Assembly (NCBI RefSeq): GCF_014696715.1
Contig: NZ_JACJQO010000005.1
Location: forward strand, 496,001 to 560,000
Source of the DNA: Pseudanabaena sp. FACHB-2040
GTDB lineage: Bacteria > Cyanobacteriota > Cyanobacteriia > Phormidesmidales > Phormidesmidaceae
Reading direction: 5' to 3'
Length of the DNA: 64,000 nt
A program made the position numbers and the translations under genes. The notes beneath the pieces are model-generated. The model worked only from the letters and a program-made list of their open reading frames with translations, was not told the origin of the DNA and did not search any database. Below, one piece after another: positions 44,655 through 52,214 of the stretch (position 1 is the stretch's first letter; the number at the start of each line of letters is the position of its first letter).

Positions 44655-46193
44655 ATGCTTGATGTGATTCAAACCAATCGTCGGTGCGCGTTTTGTGAAA
44701 AGGGCGAGCTCGGCGTCGATTATTTGATTGCAGGACCATCGAGCTTTATTTGTAACGAATGTGTAACCAATGCAGCCGATTTATTAGCTGCGCGAAACGG
44801 ATATACAGATGTTGATCCAACACAGCCTTTACGAGTTGGGTTAGAGCCGAGCAAATTTGTTCATACGGTGCTCAAGAAACATTTCTACCCAACCTATGTT
44901 ACTGACGTTGTTACCTCCAGTCGGGTTTTTCCTGCCAGAATGCGGGCTGACTTGCAAAAAGCGTTAAATCACCTGTTCAACCAGCGTGAAGGCGTCACTT
45001 TTTTGGGAGTCCATGTTAGCTATTCCTACGAAACCTGCACCTTCTCATTGCTGTTAGATGACATTCGAGAGACAGCTGTAATCGCTCCTGCCCGCTATGA
45101 AGAAGTTGACATCGGAGAAGACGAACCTGTCCGATGTTTAGAGAATGGGTTATGGCTCGTCAGCGAACACAACGTCCGCTATGCTGTCTTGTTATCACCC
45201 CAGAAGGAACACAGTAGATGCGTCGGTTCTCACTTGGAAGTTGCTGTGCTGGCAGGAACAGAGGGGCAAACTATTGTCTCCGAAATTTTTAAACAGGCTG
45301 AAAACGCGATCGCTCAAGCAAAATCCTACCGGGGCAAAGTGCTTTCCCTCGAAACAGGTGATAACTACTCGGGGCATAGTGTGGGGGTCACCGTTCATCG
45401 ACTTGATCCGATCGATCAAGACGATCTGGTGTTGCCTGCTGCCACCATTGAGCTGCTGAGGCGCAATGTCATTGAGTTTGCCCAGCGGCGCAAGGAACTG
45501 GCAGCCTTTAACATGCCTCTCAAAAAAGGCTTGTTGTTCTACGGTCCACCGGGGACAGGCAAAAGTTTTACCATCCGCTATCTGGCAACGCTCTTACCCG
45601 GACACACCACCCTATTAGTCACTGCCGAACAAATTGGGTTAATTCGTGAATACATTGCACTGGCACGATTGTTACAACCGTCGATGGTGGTAATTGAAGA
45701 TGCCGACCTGATTGCACGCGATCGCGACACTATGTCAGGCTCTTGCGAAGAAGCGATGCTCAATCGACTGCTGAATGAAATGGATGGGTTAGCAGAAGAT
45801 GCTGAACTCATTTTCATTCTCTCCACCAACCGCCCAGAGACGATTGAAGCCGCTGTCGCAGGTCGTCCGGGGCGCATTGACCAGGCGATCGAATTTCCGT
45901 TACCTGATGAAGCTGGGCGTAAAAAGCTGGCAACGGTCTACGCCAGAAATGTGCCGGTTGCCGACGACGTTCTCAACGGGATTGTTGCTAAGACAAAGAA
46001 TGTCAGTGCCGCATTCATCAAAGAATTAATGCGACGAGCAACTCAGTTTTACCTCGAAAACAACCGCTCAGGGTCGCTCTCCATACAAGACATTGACGAA
46101 GCACTCACCGAAATGTTGTTTACCGGAGGGCAACTGAACGTAAAACTTCTTGGTGGTGACATCGGTTCCTTAGCTGAGAAAGACATCTCCTGA
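44655..46193 (+). CDS. AAA+ ATPase with N-terminal ClpX-type zinc finger
   Basis: A 512-residue protein. Residues 11-36 form a C4 zinc finger (CAFCEKGELG ... CNEC), the ClpX N-terminal type. A middle domain of about 200 residues is unassigned. A Cdc48/FtsH-like AAA module follows: Walker A GPPGTGKS at 297-304, Walker B region VVIEDADL, where the usual D-E pair reads E-D, sensor 1 ILSTNRP, and arginine finger in AGRPGRIDQAIEFP. It may act as an unfoldase that recognises targets through the zinc finger. No peptidase is adjacent. It opens a repeat-rich accessory stretch. Confidence 0.82.
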   Translation: MLDVIQTNRRCAFCEKGELGVDYLIAGPSSFICNECVTNAADLLAARNGYTDVDPTQPLRVGLEPSKFVHTVLKKHFYPTYVTDVVTSSRVFPARMRADLQKALNHLFNQREGVTFLGVHVSYSYETCTFSLLLDDIRETAVIAPARYEEVDIGEDEPVRCLENGLWLVSEHNVRYAVLLSPQKEHSRCVGSHLEVAVLAGTEGQTIVSEIFKQAENAIAQAKSYRGKVLSLETGDNYSGHSVGVTVHRLDPIDQDDLVLPAATIELLRRNVIEFAQRRKELAAFNMPLKKGLLFYGPPGTGKSFTIRYLATLLPGHTTLLVTAEQIGLIREYIALARLLQPSMVVIEDADLIARDRDTMSGSCEEAMLNRLLNEMDGLAEDAELIFILSTNRPETIEAAVAGRPGRIDQAIEFPLPDEAGRKKLATVYARNVPVADDVLNGIVAKTKNVSAAFIKELMRRATQFYLENNRSGSLSIQDIDEALTEMLFTGGQLNVKLLGGDIGSLAEKDIS

Positions 46194-46563
46194 GCAAATG
46201 GAGTGCGAGGATGGGCAATGCTCGTCTCCTTGCTGTTGTTAGGCTGAATACGCTTGTTGTTGCGATCGCAAAACGCTTTATGGTGTCGAGTGTGATCGTT
46301 TTGAAAGGTACGTCGTCTAGACATGTGCACCAAATTTGAACGCACTAAATAACATCGGACTTAAGGGCACTATTCACCAAAAGTGCTAGACAACACCCTC
46401 AATCTCCACAGCTGATATAAGGCCTTGAGTGCTTGAGTTTTAAGATTTACTTCAATACCAGTTTTTTTGTTGCCTGTACATTAAAAAGCCTTTTTAAGAA
46501 TTAAGTTGTAAATTACTCACGCTTGTTCTAAAGAGTGCTTTCATTATTTGAGGCAAAACAACC
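46194..46563. other. Spacer with repeat copy R1 and a palindrome
   Basis: No supported gene. It holds a 32-base repeat copy R1 at 46261-46292 (begins TGCGATCGCAAAACGC) and an AT-rich palindrome TTAAAAA-GCC-TTTTTAA at 46481-46497, which could be part of the promoter of the carbonic anhydrase gene. Confidence 0.5.
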
Positions 46564-47334
46564 ATGAAACATTCCTCGAATCAGCAAAATTTTTCAAGAA
46601 GGAATCTCCTTCAATTTGGTGCAGGGTTGATTGGCACAAGTTCATTGACAGCTTGGTTAGGAACGGGTGCATTAGCCCAAGCCGTCGAACGCGGGGGATC
46701 TCGTACTAAGCAAGATCAACTTGTTGCGGCCACTCCCGGCGGGGCTCATCCCCAGAGCACTTTGACTCCCGATCAGGCGCTGGCGCAACTCATGGAAGGA
46801 AATCAGCGATTCGTTGCAAGAAGACAGAGCAATCCTCATCAAGATTTTGCCCGCCTTACTGAAGTTGCAACAGGGCAAGCTCCCTTTGCCGCCATTCTCG
46901 GTTGTGCAGACTCACGAGTGGTGCCAGAGATCGCGTTTGACCAGGGAATTGGCGATCTCTTTGTCGTCCGTGTGGCTGGCAATATTGCCATCACTGAAGA
47001 CATTGCTAGTGAAGAGTATGCCGTGGGTGTATTGGGAGCCCCCCTGCTCATGGTTTTGGGACATGAGCGATGTGGTGCAGTGGCGGCAGCTCTAGAGGGG
47101 GGTGAATTGCCAGGTGTTATTGAATCACTCGCAATAGCAATTCGGCCGGCAGTTCAATCCTCGGAGGGAGAAGCAGGCGATCGCCTCACAAACGCAGTCA
47201 AAGCAAATGTGCGCTTACAGGTAGAACGATTACAAACCTCTTCTGTAATTGCTGCAGCTGTGCAAGAAGGCACACTCAAAGTCGTTGGTGCCTACTATGA
47301 CTTGGATACAGGCGAGATTAGTTTAGTCAGCTAG
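46564..47334 (+). CDS. Beta-class carbonic anhydrase with Tat signal
   Basis: A 256-residue enzyme. The N-terminus has the twin-arginine motif SRRNLLQFGAG followed by a hydrophobic stretch and an AQA-type cleavage site, so it is exported folded across the membrane. The zinc site matches beta carbonic anhydrases: CADSRV (Cys, Asp, Arg) and GHERCGAV (His, Cys). It interconverts CO2 and bicarbonate in the periplasm or lumen. It resembles the periplasmic EcaB of Synechocystis; assignment of that symbol is not certain. Lies between repeat copies R1 and R2. Confidence 0.9.
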   Translation: MKHSSNQQNFSRRNLLQFGAGLIGTSSLTAWLGTGALAQAVERGGSRTKQDQLVAATPGGAHPQSTLTPDQALAQLMEGNQRFVARRQSNPHQDFARLTEVATGQAPFAAILGCADSRVVPEIAFDQGIGDLFVVRVAGNIAITEDIASEEYAVGVLGAPLLMVLGHERCGAVAAALEGGELPGVIESLAIAIRPAVQSSEGEAGDRLTNAVKANVRLQVERLQTSSVIAAAVQEGTLKVVGAYYDLDTGEISLVS

Positions 47335-47367
47335 GATGACGTGAGAAGGCTTGAGCTAGAGTTTGAT

Positions 47368-47400
47368 GTTGTGGCTGCACTTAGAGAATGCAGCCACAAC
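47368..47400 (+). terminator. Strong hairpin after the carbonic anhydrase gene
   Basis: GTTGTGGCTGCA pairs perfectly (12 bp) with TGCAGCCACAAC around a 9-base loop. Only a short ACTTTAG follows, so it is terminator-like rather than a certain terminator. Confidence 0.6.
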
Positions 47401-47408
47401 ACTTTAGT

Positions 47409-47590
47409 GAGATCGCAAAATACTTTGTGGTGTCGGGTGAGATGGTTGATGCGATCGCAAAATACTTTATTGCATCTATGCAATACGTCATTGTCATAGA
47501 TTAATACCTCAGTTGCAGCACTTGCGACGTTGATGCGATCGCAAAATACTTTCTTGCATCCGTGCAATACGTCGTTGCCGTAGACTAATA
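47409..47590. repeat. Repeat cluster R2-R4 before the MazF-like gene
   Basis: R3 (47447-47506) and R4 (47531-47590) are 60-base direct repeats, 53 of 60 positions alike, with an internal palindrome (TTGCATCTATGCAA in R3). R2 (47409-47439) is a diverged copy resembling R1 at 46261-46292. All contain ATCGCAAAAYRCTTT. R4 ends 23 bases before the MazF ATG. Confidence 0.85.
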
Positions 47591-47612
47591 TCCACTCGAT
47601 GGCGGAACAGCT

Positions 47613-47945
47613 ATGTTGATCGACCGGGGCAACATCTACTGGGTCACGCTCGATTCCGACATTCCCCACCCCTACGTCATCCTTCAGGACAACCTGTTTA
47701 ACCACAGCCGCCTCCCCACCGTGGTCGCCTGCGCCCTCACGACCAACCCCAAGCGTGTTGGCCTCCCCGGCAACGTGGCCCTTGAAGCTGGCGAGGCCGG
47801 ACTCCCGAAGCGAAGCGTTGTCGAGGCGGGCAAACTCACGTCTCTGCAAAAAACTCAGCTTGGCCCCTATATCGGCACCCTCACCGAGGCGCGGGTGACC
47901 GAGATTCTCGACGGCATCCGGTTCCTTCAACGGATTACCCGATGA
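47613..47945 (+). CDS. MazF/PemK-family endoribonuclease toxin
   Basis: A 110-residue protein with the PemK/MazF fold: RGNIYWVTLDSDI at the N-terminus, PYVILQDNLFNHSRLPTVVA, LTTNPKRVGLPGNVAL (KR-type active-site region) and SVVEAGKLTSLQKTQLG. Family members cut mRNA at short sites and are normally held by an antitoxin encoded upstream. No antitoxin-like ORF is found upstream; that space holds the R2-R4 repeats. It could be an orphan, or the antitoxin could be elsewhere. A longer minus-strand ORF over this gene is a shadow. Confidence 0.8.
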   Translation: MLIDRGNIYWVTLDSDIPHPYVILQDNLFNHSRLPTVVACALTTNPKRVGLPGNVALEAGEAGLPKRSVVEAGKLTSLQKTQLGPYIGTLTEARVTEILDGIRFLQRITR

Positions 47946-47965
47946 GGGTCGACCGACCTGTCCCA

Positions 47966-47990
47966 ATGCGTTACGGCTACGCCTAACACA
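47966..47990. repeat. Interspersed hairpin repeat after the MazF-like gene
   Basis: TGCGTTA and TAACACA arms around a GGC-TAC-GCC inner hairpin. This ATGCGTTACGGCTACGCC-type motif is one I recognise as widespread in cyanobacterial intergenic DNA. One arm mismatch and one bulge. Confidence 0.55.
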
Positions 47991-48395
47991 TCCTACTTTC
48001 ACTGGGGAACTTGAAGTCTTTGGGGCCGATTTTGCGATTGTGGCAGCAGGTCAATACCCTGATCTAGGCTGAAATCGCTGAGTGACGCTGTCACCGACAC
48101 TAGCCGCACTGACATTTTGGCCTGGGTTGCCTAAAGACGTTATTTCACTTCTAAATTGCAGCGGAGCATCGGTTTCGGCAGCAATTGAAGCAATCAAGCC
48201 AGAAGATCGGCTAGAACAAGTTTATAGATCAGACATCCTCAACAATCGGAAAACCTATACAAGAAGCCAGAATATAACCCATTTGAGTAGCGGCAGGCCC
48301 TTGCTGATAATGAGTCTCTGGTTGCATGCTCTAGAAGCCGCTAATGCCTTATTAACAACAAAGACGACCCACTAACAATCGAGGGAGAAAAAACG
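47991..48395. other. Gene-poor stretch before the alcohol dehydrogenase gene
   Basis: A GTG-started 97-codon ORF (48082-48375) is open but has no recognised content and no clear ribosome-binding site; I do not count it as a gene. The stretch may hold the remains of an older gene. A GAGGGAG ribosome-binding site for the next gene lies at its end. Confidence 0.4.
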
Positions 48396-49454
48396 ATGAC
48401 GATGGATGTACTGGGATACGCCGCAAAATCTGCTGCAGATGCTCTGGTTCCCCATAGCTTTGTGCGCCGCGATCCGCGTGCTGACGATGTGGTGATCGAA
48501 ATTCTTTACTGTGGCGTTTGTCACTCTGATTTGCATACTGCTCGAAATGACTGGGGGGGAACTGAATACCCGGTTGTGCCTGGCCATGAAATTATTGGTC
48601 GTGTTGTCAGTGTCGGGCCAGAGGTGACGCGCTTCAAACCCGGTGATCAGGTCGGTGTTGGGTGCATGGTCGATTCCTGCCAGCAGTGCGCCCCCTGTAA
48701 TCAAGGCTTGGAGCAGTATTGCGAGGAGACTGCAACCTTTACCTATAACAGTCATGACCGCTATGATCAAATGCCCACCTTCGGCGGCTATTCCGAGAGA
48801 ATCGTCGCGTCGGAGAAATTCGTTCTGAAGGTTCCCGATGGGCTAGATCTCAAGGGGGTTGCGCCCTTACTCTGCGCCGGAATTACCAGTTGGTCACCCC
48901 TGCGTCACTGGAACGTGGGTCAAGATAGCCATGTAGCGGTTATCGGTTTGGGAGGGCTGGGACACATGGCCCTGAAACTGGCAAAAGCACTTGGCGCGAA
49001 TGTCACCCTGTTTACCCGTTCCCCCAGCAAGGAAGAGGATGCACGTCGCCTTGGGGCAGATAGCATCGTGATCTCTACCGACGAAGCGCAAATGGCAGCC
49101 GTGAAAGGACGCTTCGATCTGATTATCGATACCGTCCCGACAGAGCACGATCTCAACCCCTACCTGCCAACGCTGTCGCTCAGCGGCACTCTGGTGCTAG
49201 TCGGATTTTTGGGCGGTCTGGTGCCAACCTTAAATACGGTTCCCTTGATCATGGGGCGTAAATCGATTGCGGGTTCCCTCATCGGTGGCATCGCTGAAAC
49301 TCAGGAAATGCTCGATTTCTGCGGTGAGCATGGCATCACTTCCGATATTGAAGTGATCGAGATTCAAGATATCAACGAGGCGTATGAACGCATGCTGAAA
49401 AGCGATGTGAAATATCGCTTTGTCATTGATATGGCTTCGCTAACGAAGAACTAA
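48396..49454 (+). CDS. Zinc-dependent alcohol dehydrogenase (YahK/CAD type)
   Basis: A 352-residue medium-chain dehydrogenase. Catalytic zinc: CGVCHSD, GHEIIGR and a later Cys; structural zinc: Cys in MVDSCQQCAPCNQGLEQYC. The Rossmann motif is GLGGLGHMALKLA. The sequence is closest to NADP-dependent aldehyde reductases/cinnamyl alcohol dehydrogenases (YahK-like, GCMVDSCQQC and TYNSHD). It reduces a range of aldehydes, so a detoxification or biosynthetic role is possible. It stands alone in the accessory stretch. Confidence 0.92.
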   Translation: MTMDVLGYAAKSAADALVPHSFVRRDPRADDVVIEILYCGVCHSDLHTARNDWGGTEYPVVPGHEIIGRVVSVGPEVTRFKPGDQVGVGCMVDSCQQCAPCNQGLEQYCEETATFTYNSHDRYDQMPTFGGYSERIVASEKFVLKVPDGLDLKGVAPLLCAGITSWSPLRHWNVGQDSHVAVIGLGGLGHMALKLAKALGANVTLFTRSPSKEEDARRLGADSIVISTDEAQMAAVKGRFDLIIDTVPTEHDLNPYLPTLSLSGTLVLVGFLGGLVPTLNTVPLIMGRKSIAGSLIGGIAETQEMLDFCGEHGITSDIEVIEIQDINEAYERMLKSDVKYRFVIDMASLTKN

Positions 49455-49905
49455 TCCCTAGCGTGGGCAAGTTCGTCGGGAGAAGCGGGATAGAGCCTCA
49501 GTAGCCCACCAACCCAGGGGGATTGATCGGCTGCTAGCAGAAGGGTCTATTAGCTTGCGGGCTTTCTCCGTTTTCCTCAACTCGAAAACGGAGAACTTTC
49601 TAGCGGTCTCAAGTGGAGGTAATCGAAGATGCTAGCGCATAGAATGCACTTAGGGCATCTCACTTACCCGGTTTAAGTCGGGATGTCACAGGGGGGTTGG
49701 GAAGTTGCACCTTTCCAAATTCCTGCCTAGATACATTCTCCGCAACGTTGAGAGTACAAGAACTGCCCCGAGAGTTCAACCGTGTAGAGCTAACCTAATC
49801 TAAAGGTGGAAGGTGGTTTGAGACAAATTTATTGGTACTTAAAGCTTCAATTGGTTGAAGTGGTCAATAAAGCAGTGATTGAAAGATTCTTTGTGAGTAA
49901 TCAAT
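49455..49905. other. Gene-free stretch with several hairpins
   Basis: No ORF. It contains a perfect 12-bp hairpin (TTCTCCGTTTTC at 49564-49575 with GAAAACGGAGAA at 49584-49595), a CTGCTAGCAG palindrome, and smaller CCCG...CGGG and CTTCAA...TTGAAG stems. The first may terminate the dehydrogenase transcript. The remainder could encode a structured RNA; no known family recognised. Confidence 0.45.
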
Positions 49906-50295
49906 ATGTTTAAGCATGTTTCTGAAGTCATGTATTTCGTCTCCAATCGTCATGCTGCCGCTGCGTGGTATTCAAATTTGTTTGGCATCGAGATTACATG
50001 GTTGGAAGATCCAGAACACTTCTTTATTCGGGTAGGTAATCAAGAGGTGTGGTTTCATCAATCAGATAGCAAAGTACCATCAGGAGCGGCAGGACATGTA
50101 GCCTATTGGCAAGTTGCAGATTTTGATGCCGTGCTTGAGCGGGCTACACAACTGGGTGCGAAGCTCTATCGAGGTCCATTGGATCGGCAGGATGGAACCT
50201 ACATGTGTCAAGTAAAAGATCCTGATGGAAATCTGATTGGTTTAATTGGTCCAAGGTATAGCTTGCAGAGTCCTCCCAGAAACCCGGTTTCTTGA
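49906..50295 (+). CDS. VOC (glyoxalase/bleomycin-resistance) superfamily protein
   Basis: A 129-residue VOC protein: MFKHVSEVMYFVSNRHAAAA, WYSNLFGIEITWLEDPEHFF, HVAYWQVADFDAV, CQVKDPDGNLIGLIGPRY. His/Glu metal ligands follow the usual order (HVSEVMYF, VWFHQSDS, HVAYW, NLIGLIG). Substrate unknown. The last six codons and the stop are formed by a palindromic intergenic repeat, so its C-terminus may be a repeat-derived extension. Confidence 0.82.
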   Translation: MFKHVSEVMYFVSNRHAAAAWYSNLFGIEITWLEDPEHFFIRVGNQEVWFHQSDSKVPSGAAGHVAYWQVADFDAVLERATQLGAKLYRGPLDRQDGTYMCQVKDPDGNLIGLIGPRYSLQSPPRNPVS

Positions 50296-50311
50296 AGAAA
50301 CCGGGTTTCTG
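50277..50311. repeat. Palindromic AGAAACCCGGTTTCT repeat at convergent gene ends
   Basis: CAGAAACCCGGTTTCTT pairs with AAGAAACCGGGTTTCTG, nearly perfect over 16 bp. It spans the VOC stop codon and probably works as a bidirectional terminator. The AGAAACCCGGTTTCT core is a common cyanobacterial repeat in my knowledge. Confidence 0.8.
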
Positions 50312-50321
50312 GCCCCCGTGA

Positions 50322-50555
50322 TTAACCTACATTGGGTTTAGGTGCGCTCTTTCTAATGAGTACGCTGATGTATTCGCTGCTCATGCCTATCGGTTGCGGG
50401 TCGCTCCAAAACTTCTTCTCTGCGAACTTAACCACAGCTAAAAAGTCCTGCGTTCTGAGCACTGCATCGAGGTCGCCCATCAAAACGACCTTCAGCTTCT
50501 CCTGATTGCCAGACGGAATTGCCCGGAGAATGTCCAGGTTTAGAGATGTTGTCAT
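50322..50555 (-). CDS. Small hypothetical protein
   Basis: A 77-residue protein. The ATG at 50555 (MTTSLNLDILRAIPSGNQEK) is preferred because AGGG lies about eight bases upstream; the track permits 50606. The sequence is soluble with a hydrophobic centre (KLKVVLMGDLDAVLRTQDFL). I do not recognise its family. It is convergent with the VOC gene. Confidence 0.5.
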   Translation of the reverse strand: MTTSLNLDILRAIPSGNQEKLKVVLMGDLDAVLRTQDFLAVVKFAEKKFWSDPQPIGMSSEYISVLIRKSAPKPNVG

Positions 50556-50639
50556 TGTTGCCCTACTTTTTTGGGTAAAGGAAAGCAAGGCGGCAGCGCT
50601 AGCCACGCCTCAAAGTAGGTTAAAGAGTTCGCCGAGATC

Positions 50640-50669
50640 TTATGATTGATCCAGCGTTTCAGCCTACCG
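50640..50669 (+). repeat. 30-bp direct repeat, left copy, beside the Uma2 gene
   Basis: Matches 51461-51490 at 28 of 30 positions (starts TTATGATTGATC, ends GCCTACCG here). The pair frames the Uma2 gene. Confidence 0.9.
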
Positions 50670-50792
50670 GGTTTAGGTTGGACGTTAGGGGGGATTGGGG
50701 TGTATCAGACCTCTCTCCTCCCGCTAGGCTCATCGCCTTGCATCTCTCAAATTATCAGAACCAATTTAGAAGTACAACCGTAGGGGCTCAAT

Positions 50793-51419
50793 TTACCGCC
50801 CAGCTCCCAGCACAGCTTCTGCTGTCAGGGTCAATTTAGGGAAAACGGCAGAAACGATCGGCTGATCGCCTCGCAGAATTTGTCGCTCATAGCGACCCTC
50901 TTCGTTCAAGACACAAACGGTTAAGGTTGGCTGTTTTGGGCGACCGATGAAAAACTCACCGCCCAGCCCTTGATAATCTGCAATCCAATATTCTGGAATG
51001 CCAAGCAGGGCATAGTCTTCAAATTTACGCGCGTAGTCGTTTTGCCAATTGCTGCTGACAACTTCAGCCACGAACTTGATGGTGCTACCTAGAGTCACGA
51101 CGGGCTGGCTAGCCCACAACGGCTCTTGAGGCAGCGCAGATCGATTTAGCACAATGACGTCTGGTCGGAACCCAGTCCCTGTTGCCAGGGGCTTAATGAG
51201 ACAGCGATGGGGAATAAAGTAATCGAAGCCTTGCTGAATAATCTCGTAATTGAGCCATCGGGCAATAACTGCAGCAACCTCCTCATGTGGTCCAGTAGGT
51301 TCCAAATCAAACAGTTCTCCGTCAATCAATTCATAGCGAGCATCATCGCCATAGTGAGCGAGGAAATCGTCAAAACTTAACGGCAGAGGTTGAGTAGATC
51401 GATCAGTTGCGAGTGCCAT
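50793..51419 (-). CDS. Uma2-family (DUF820) PD-(D/E)xK nuclease
   Basis: A 208-residue protein of the Uma2 family, abundant in cyanobacteria. Conserved features are the N-terminal LSFDDFLAHYGDDARYELID, GELFDLEPTGPHEE, RPDVIVLNRS (acidic site) and KFVAEVVSSN, then DYALLGIPEYWIADYQG. Its role is unknown; many copies are mobile or under selfish spread. Here it lies between two 30-bp direct repeats at 50640 and 51461, consistent with insertion of a cassette. A shorter plus-strand ORF overlaps it and is rejected. Confidence 0.85.
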   Translation of the reverse strand: MALATDRSTQPLPLSFDDFLAHYGDDARYELIDGELFDLEPTGPHEEVAAVIARWLNYEIIQQGFDYFIPHRCLIKPLATGTGFRPDVIVLNRSALPQEPLWASQPVVTLGSTIKFVAEVVSSNWQNDYARKFEDYALLGIPEYWIADYQGLGGEFFIGRPKQPTLTVCVLNEEGRYERQILRGDQPIVSAVFPKLTLTAEAVLGAGR

Positions 51420-51460
51420 GATTGCCTCGGCAGTTGCATCGGTCGCGGCATATAGTCAGT

Positions 51461-51490
51461 TTATGATTGATCTAGCGTTTCAGCCTACTG
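51461..51490 (+). repeat. 30-bp direct repeat, right copy, beside the Uma2 gene
   Basis: Second copy of the 50640-50669 repeat with two changes. It lies about 40 bases ahead of cobO, so it may belong to the original cobO upstream region. Confidence 0.9.
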
Positions 51491-51527
51491 TAGAGAGGTT
51501 GAGCATTTTAAGACGTTCTGAATTCTG

Positions 51528-52214
51528 ATGCCCGCCATGCCTAACGATTCCCAACCGGCTGAAGCCCTCGATGATGCCGCAGTTCGCCTTGATGATGAAG
51601 CGGTGGCAGCGGGATTGTCTGACGAGCAGTATCGGCGCAAGATGCAGCGTCGCAAAGAGGTGCAGGAGCAGCGGCTGGCAGAGCGCACCCTAAAGAAGGG
51701 GCTGATCATTGTCCACACCGGCAACGGCAAGGGCAAGACCACAGCAGCCCTGGGCATTGTCATGCGATCGCTCGGCCACGGGTTCAAAGTAGCGATTGTT
51801 CAGTTCATCAAAGGAGCCTGGGAGCCGGCGGAGAAAGCCGTGCTAGAGCGCTTCTCAGAGCAGCTCACCTTTCAGGCTATGGGCGAAGGCTTTACCTGGG
51901 ATACTCAGGATCGGGAGCGAGACATTCAAAAAGCGACAGAAGCTTGGGAAGCAGCCCTGTCCTACATTCGCAATCCCGAGTACAAGACTATCCTGCTCGA
52001 CGAGGTCAACATTGCCCTCAAGCATGGTTTTCTCTCGGTCGAGCAGGTGCTAGCGGGTTTAGCCGAAAAGCCAGAGCAAACCCACGTCATTTTGACCGGA
52101 CGGGGTGCGCCACAGGAGTTGATCGACCAAGCTGACCTGGTGACCGAGATGAAGCTGGTGAAGCACCCGTTCCGGGAGCAGGGGGTTAAAGCCCAGCCGG
52201 GAATTGAGTTTTGA
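51528..52214 (+). CDS. cobO: Corrinoid adenosyltransferase (CobO/BtuR type)
   Basis: A 228-residue protein with P-loop HTGNGKGKTTAALGIVMRSL, then QFIKGAWEPAEK and EGFTWDTQDRERDIQ (typical CobO/BtuR) and LLDEVNIALKHGFL. It transfers adenosyl from ATP to cob(I)yrinic acid a,c-diamide or cobalamin, completing adenosylcobalamin. The N-terminal 40 residues are helical and charged. A second ATG at 51537 is possible. A small exported ORF overlaps the 3' end on the other strand. No other cob genes are near. Confidence 0.92.
   Translation: MPAMPNDSQPAEALDDAAVRLDDEAVAAGLSDEQYRRKMQRRKEVQEQRLAERTLKKGLIIVHTGNGKGKTTAALGIVMRSLGHGFKVAIVQFIKGAWEPAEKAVLERFSEQLTFQAMGEGFTWDTQDRERDIQKATEAWEAALSYIRNPEYKTILLDEVNIALKHGFLSVEQVLAGLAEKPEQTHVILTGRGAPQELIDQADLVTEMKLVKHPFREQGVKAQPGIEF

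Noticed and set aside
47331-48002. 223-codon minus-strand ORF over the MazF-like gene
   Set aside because: Its repetitive content (VFCDR-type segments) is the translation of the non-coding repeats R2-R4; MazF on the plus strand has clear family features.
48082-48375. 97-codon plus-strand ORF
   Set aside because: GTG start without a clear ribosome-binding site and no recognised content; kept only as a note in the spacer entry.
50642-50839. 65-codon plus-strand ORF at the left Uma2 repeat
   Set aside because: Formed largely by the direct repeat and the Uma2 3' end; no domain.
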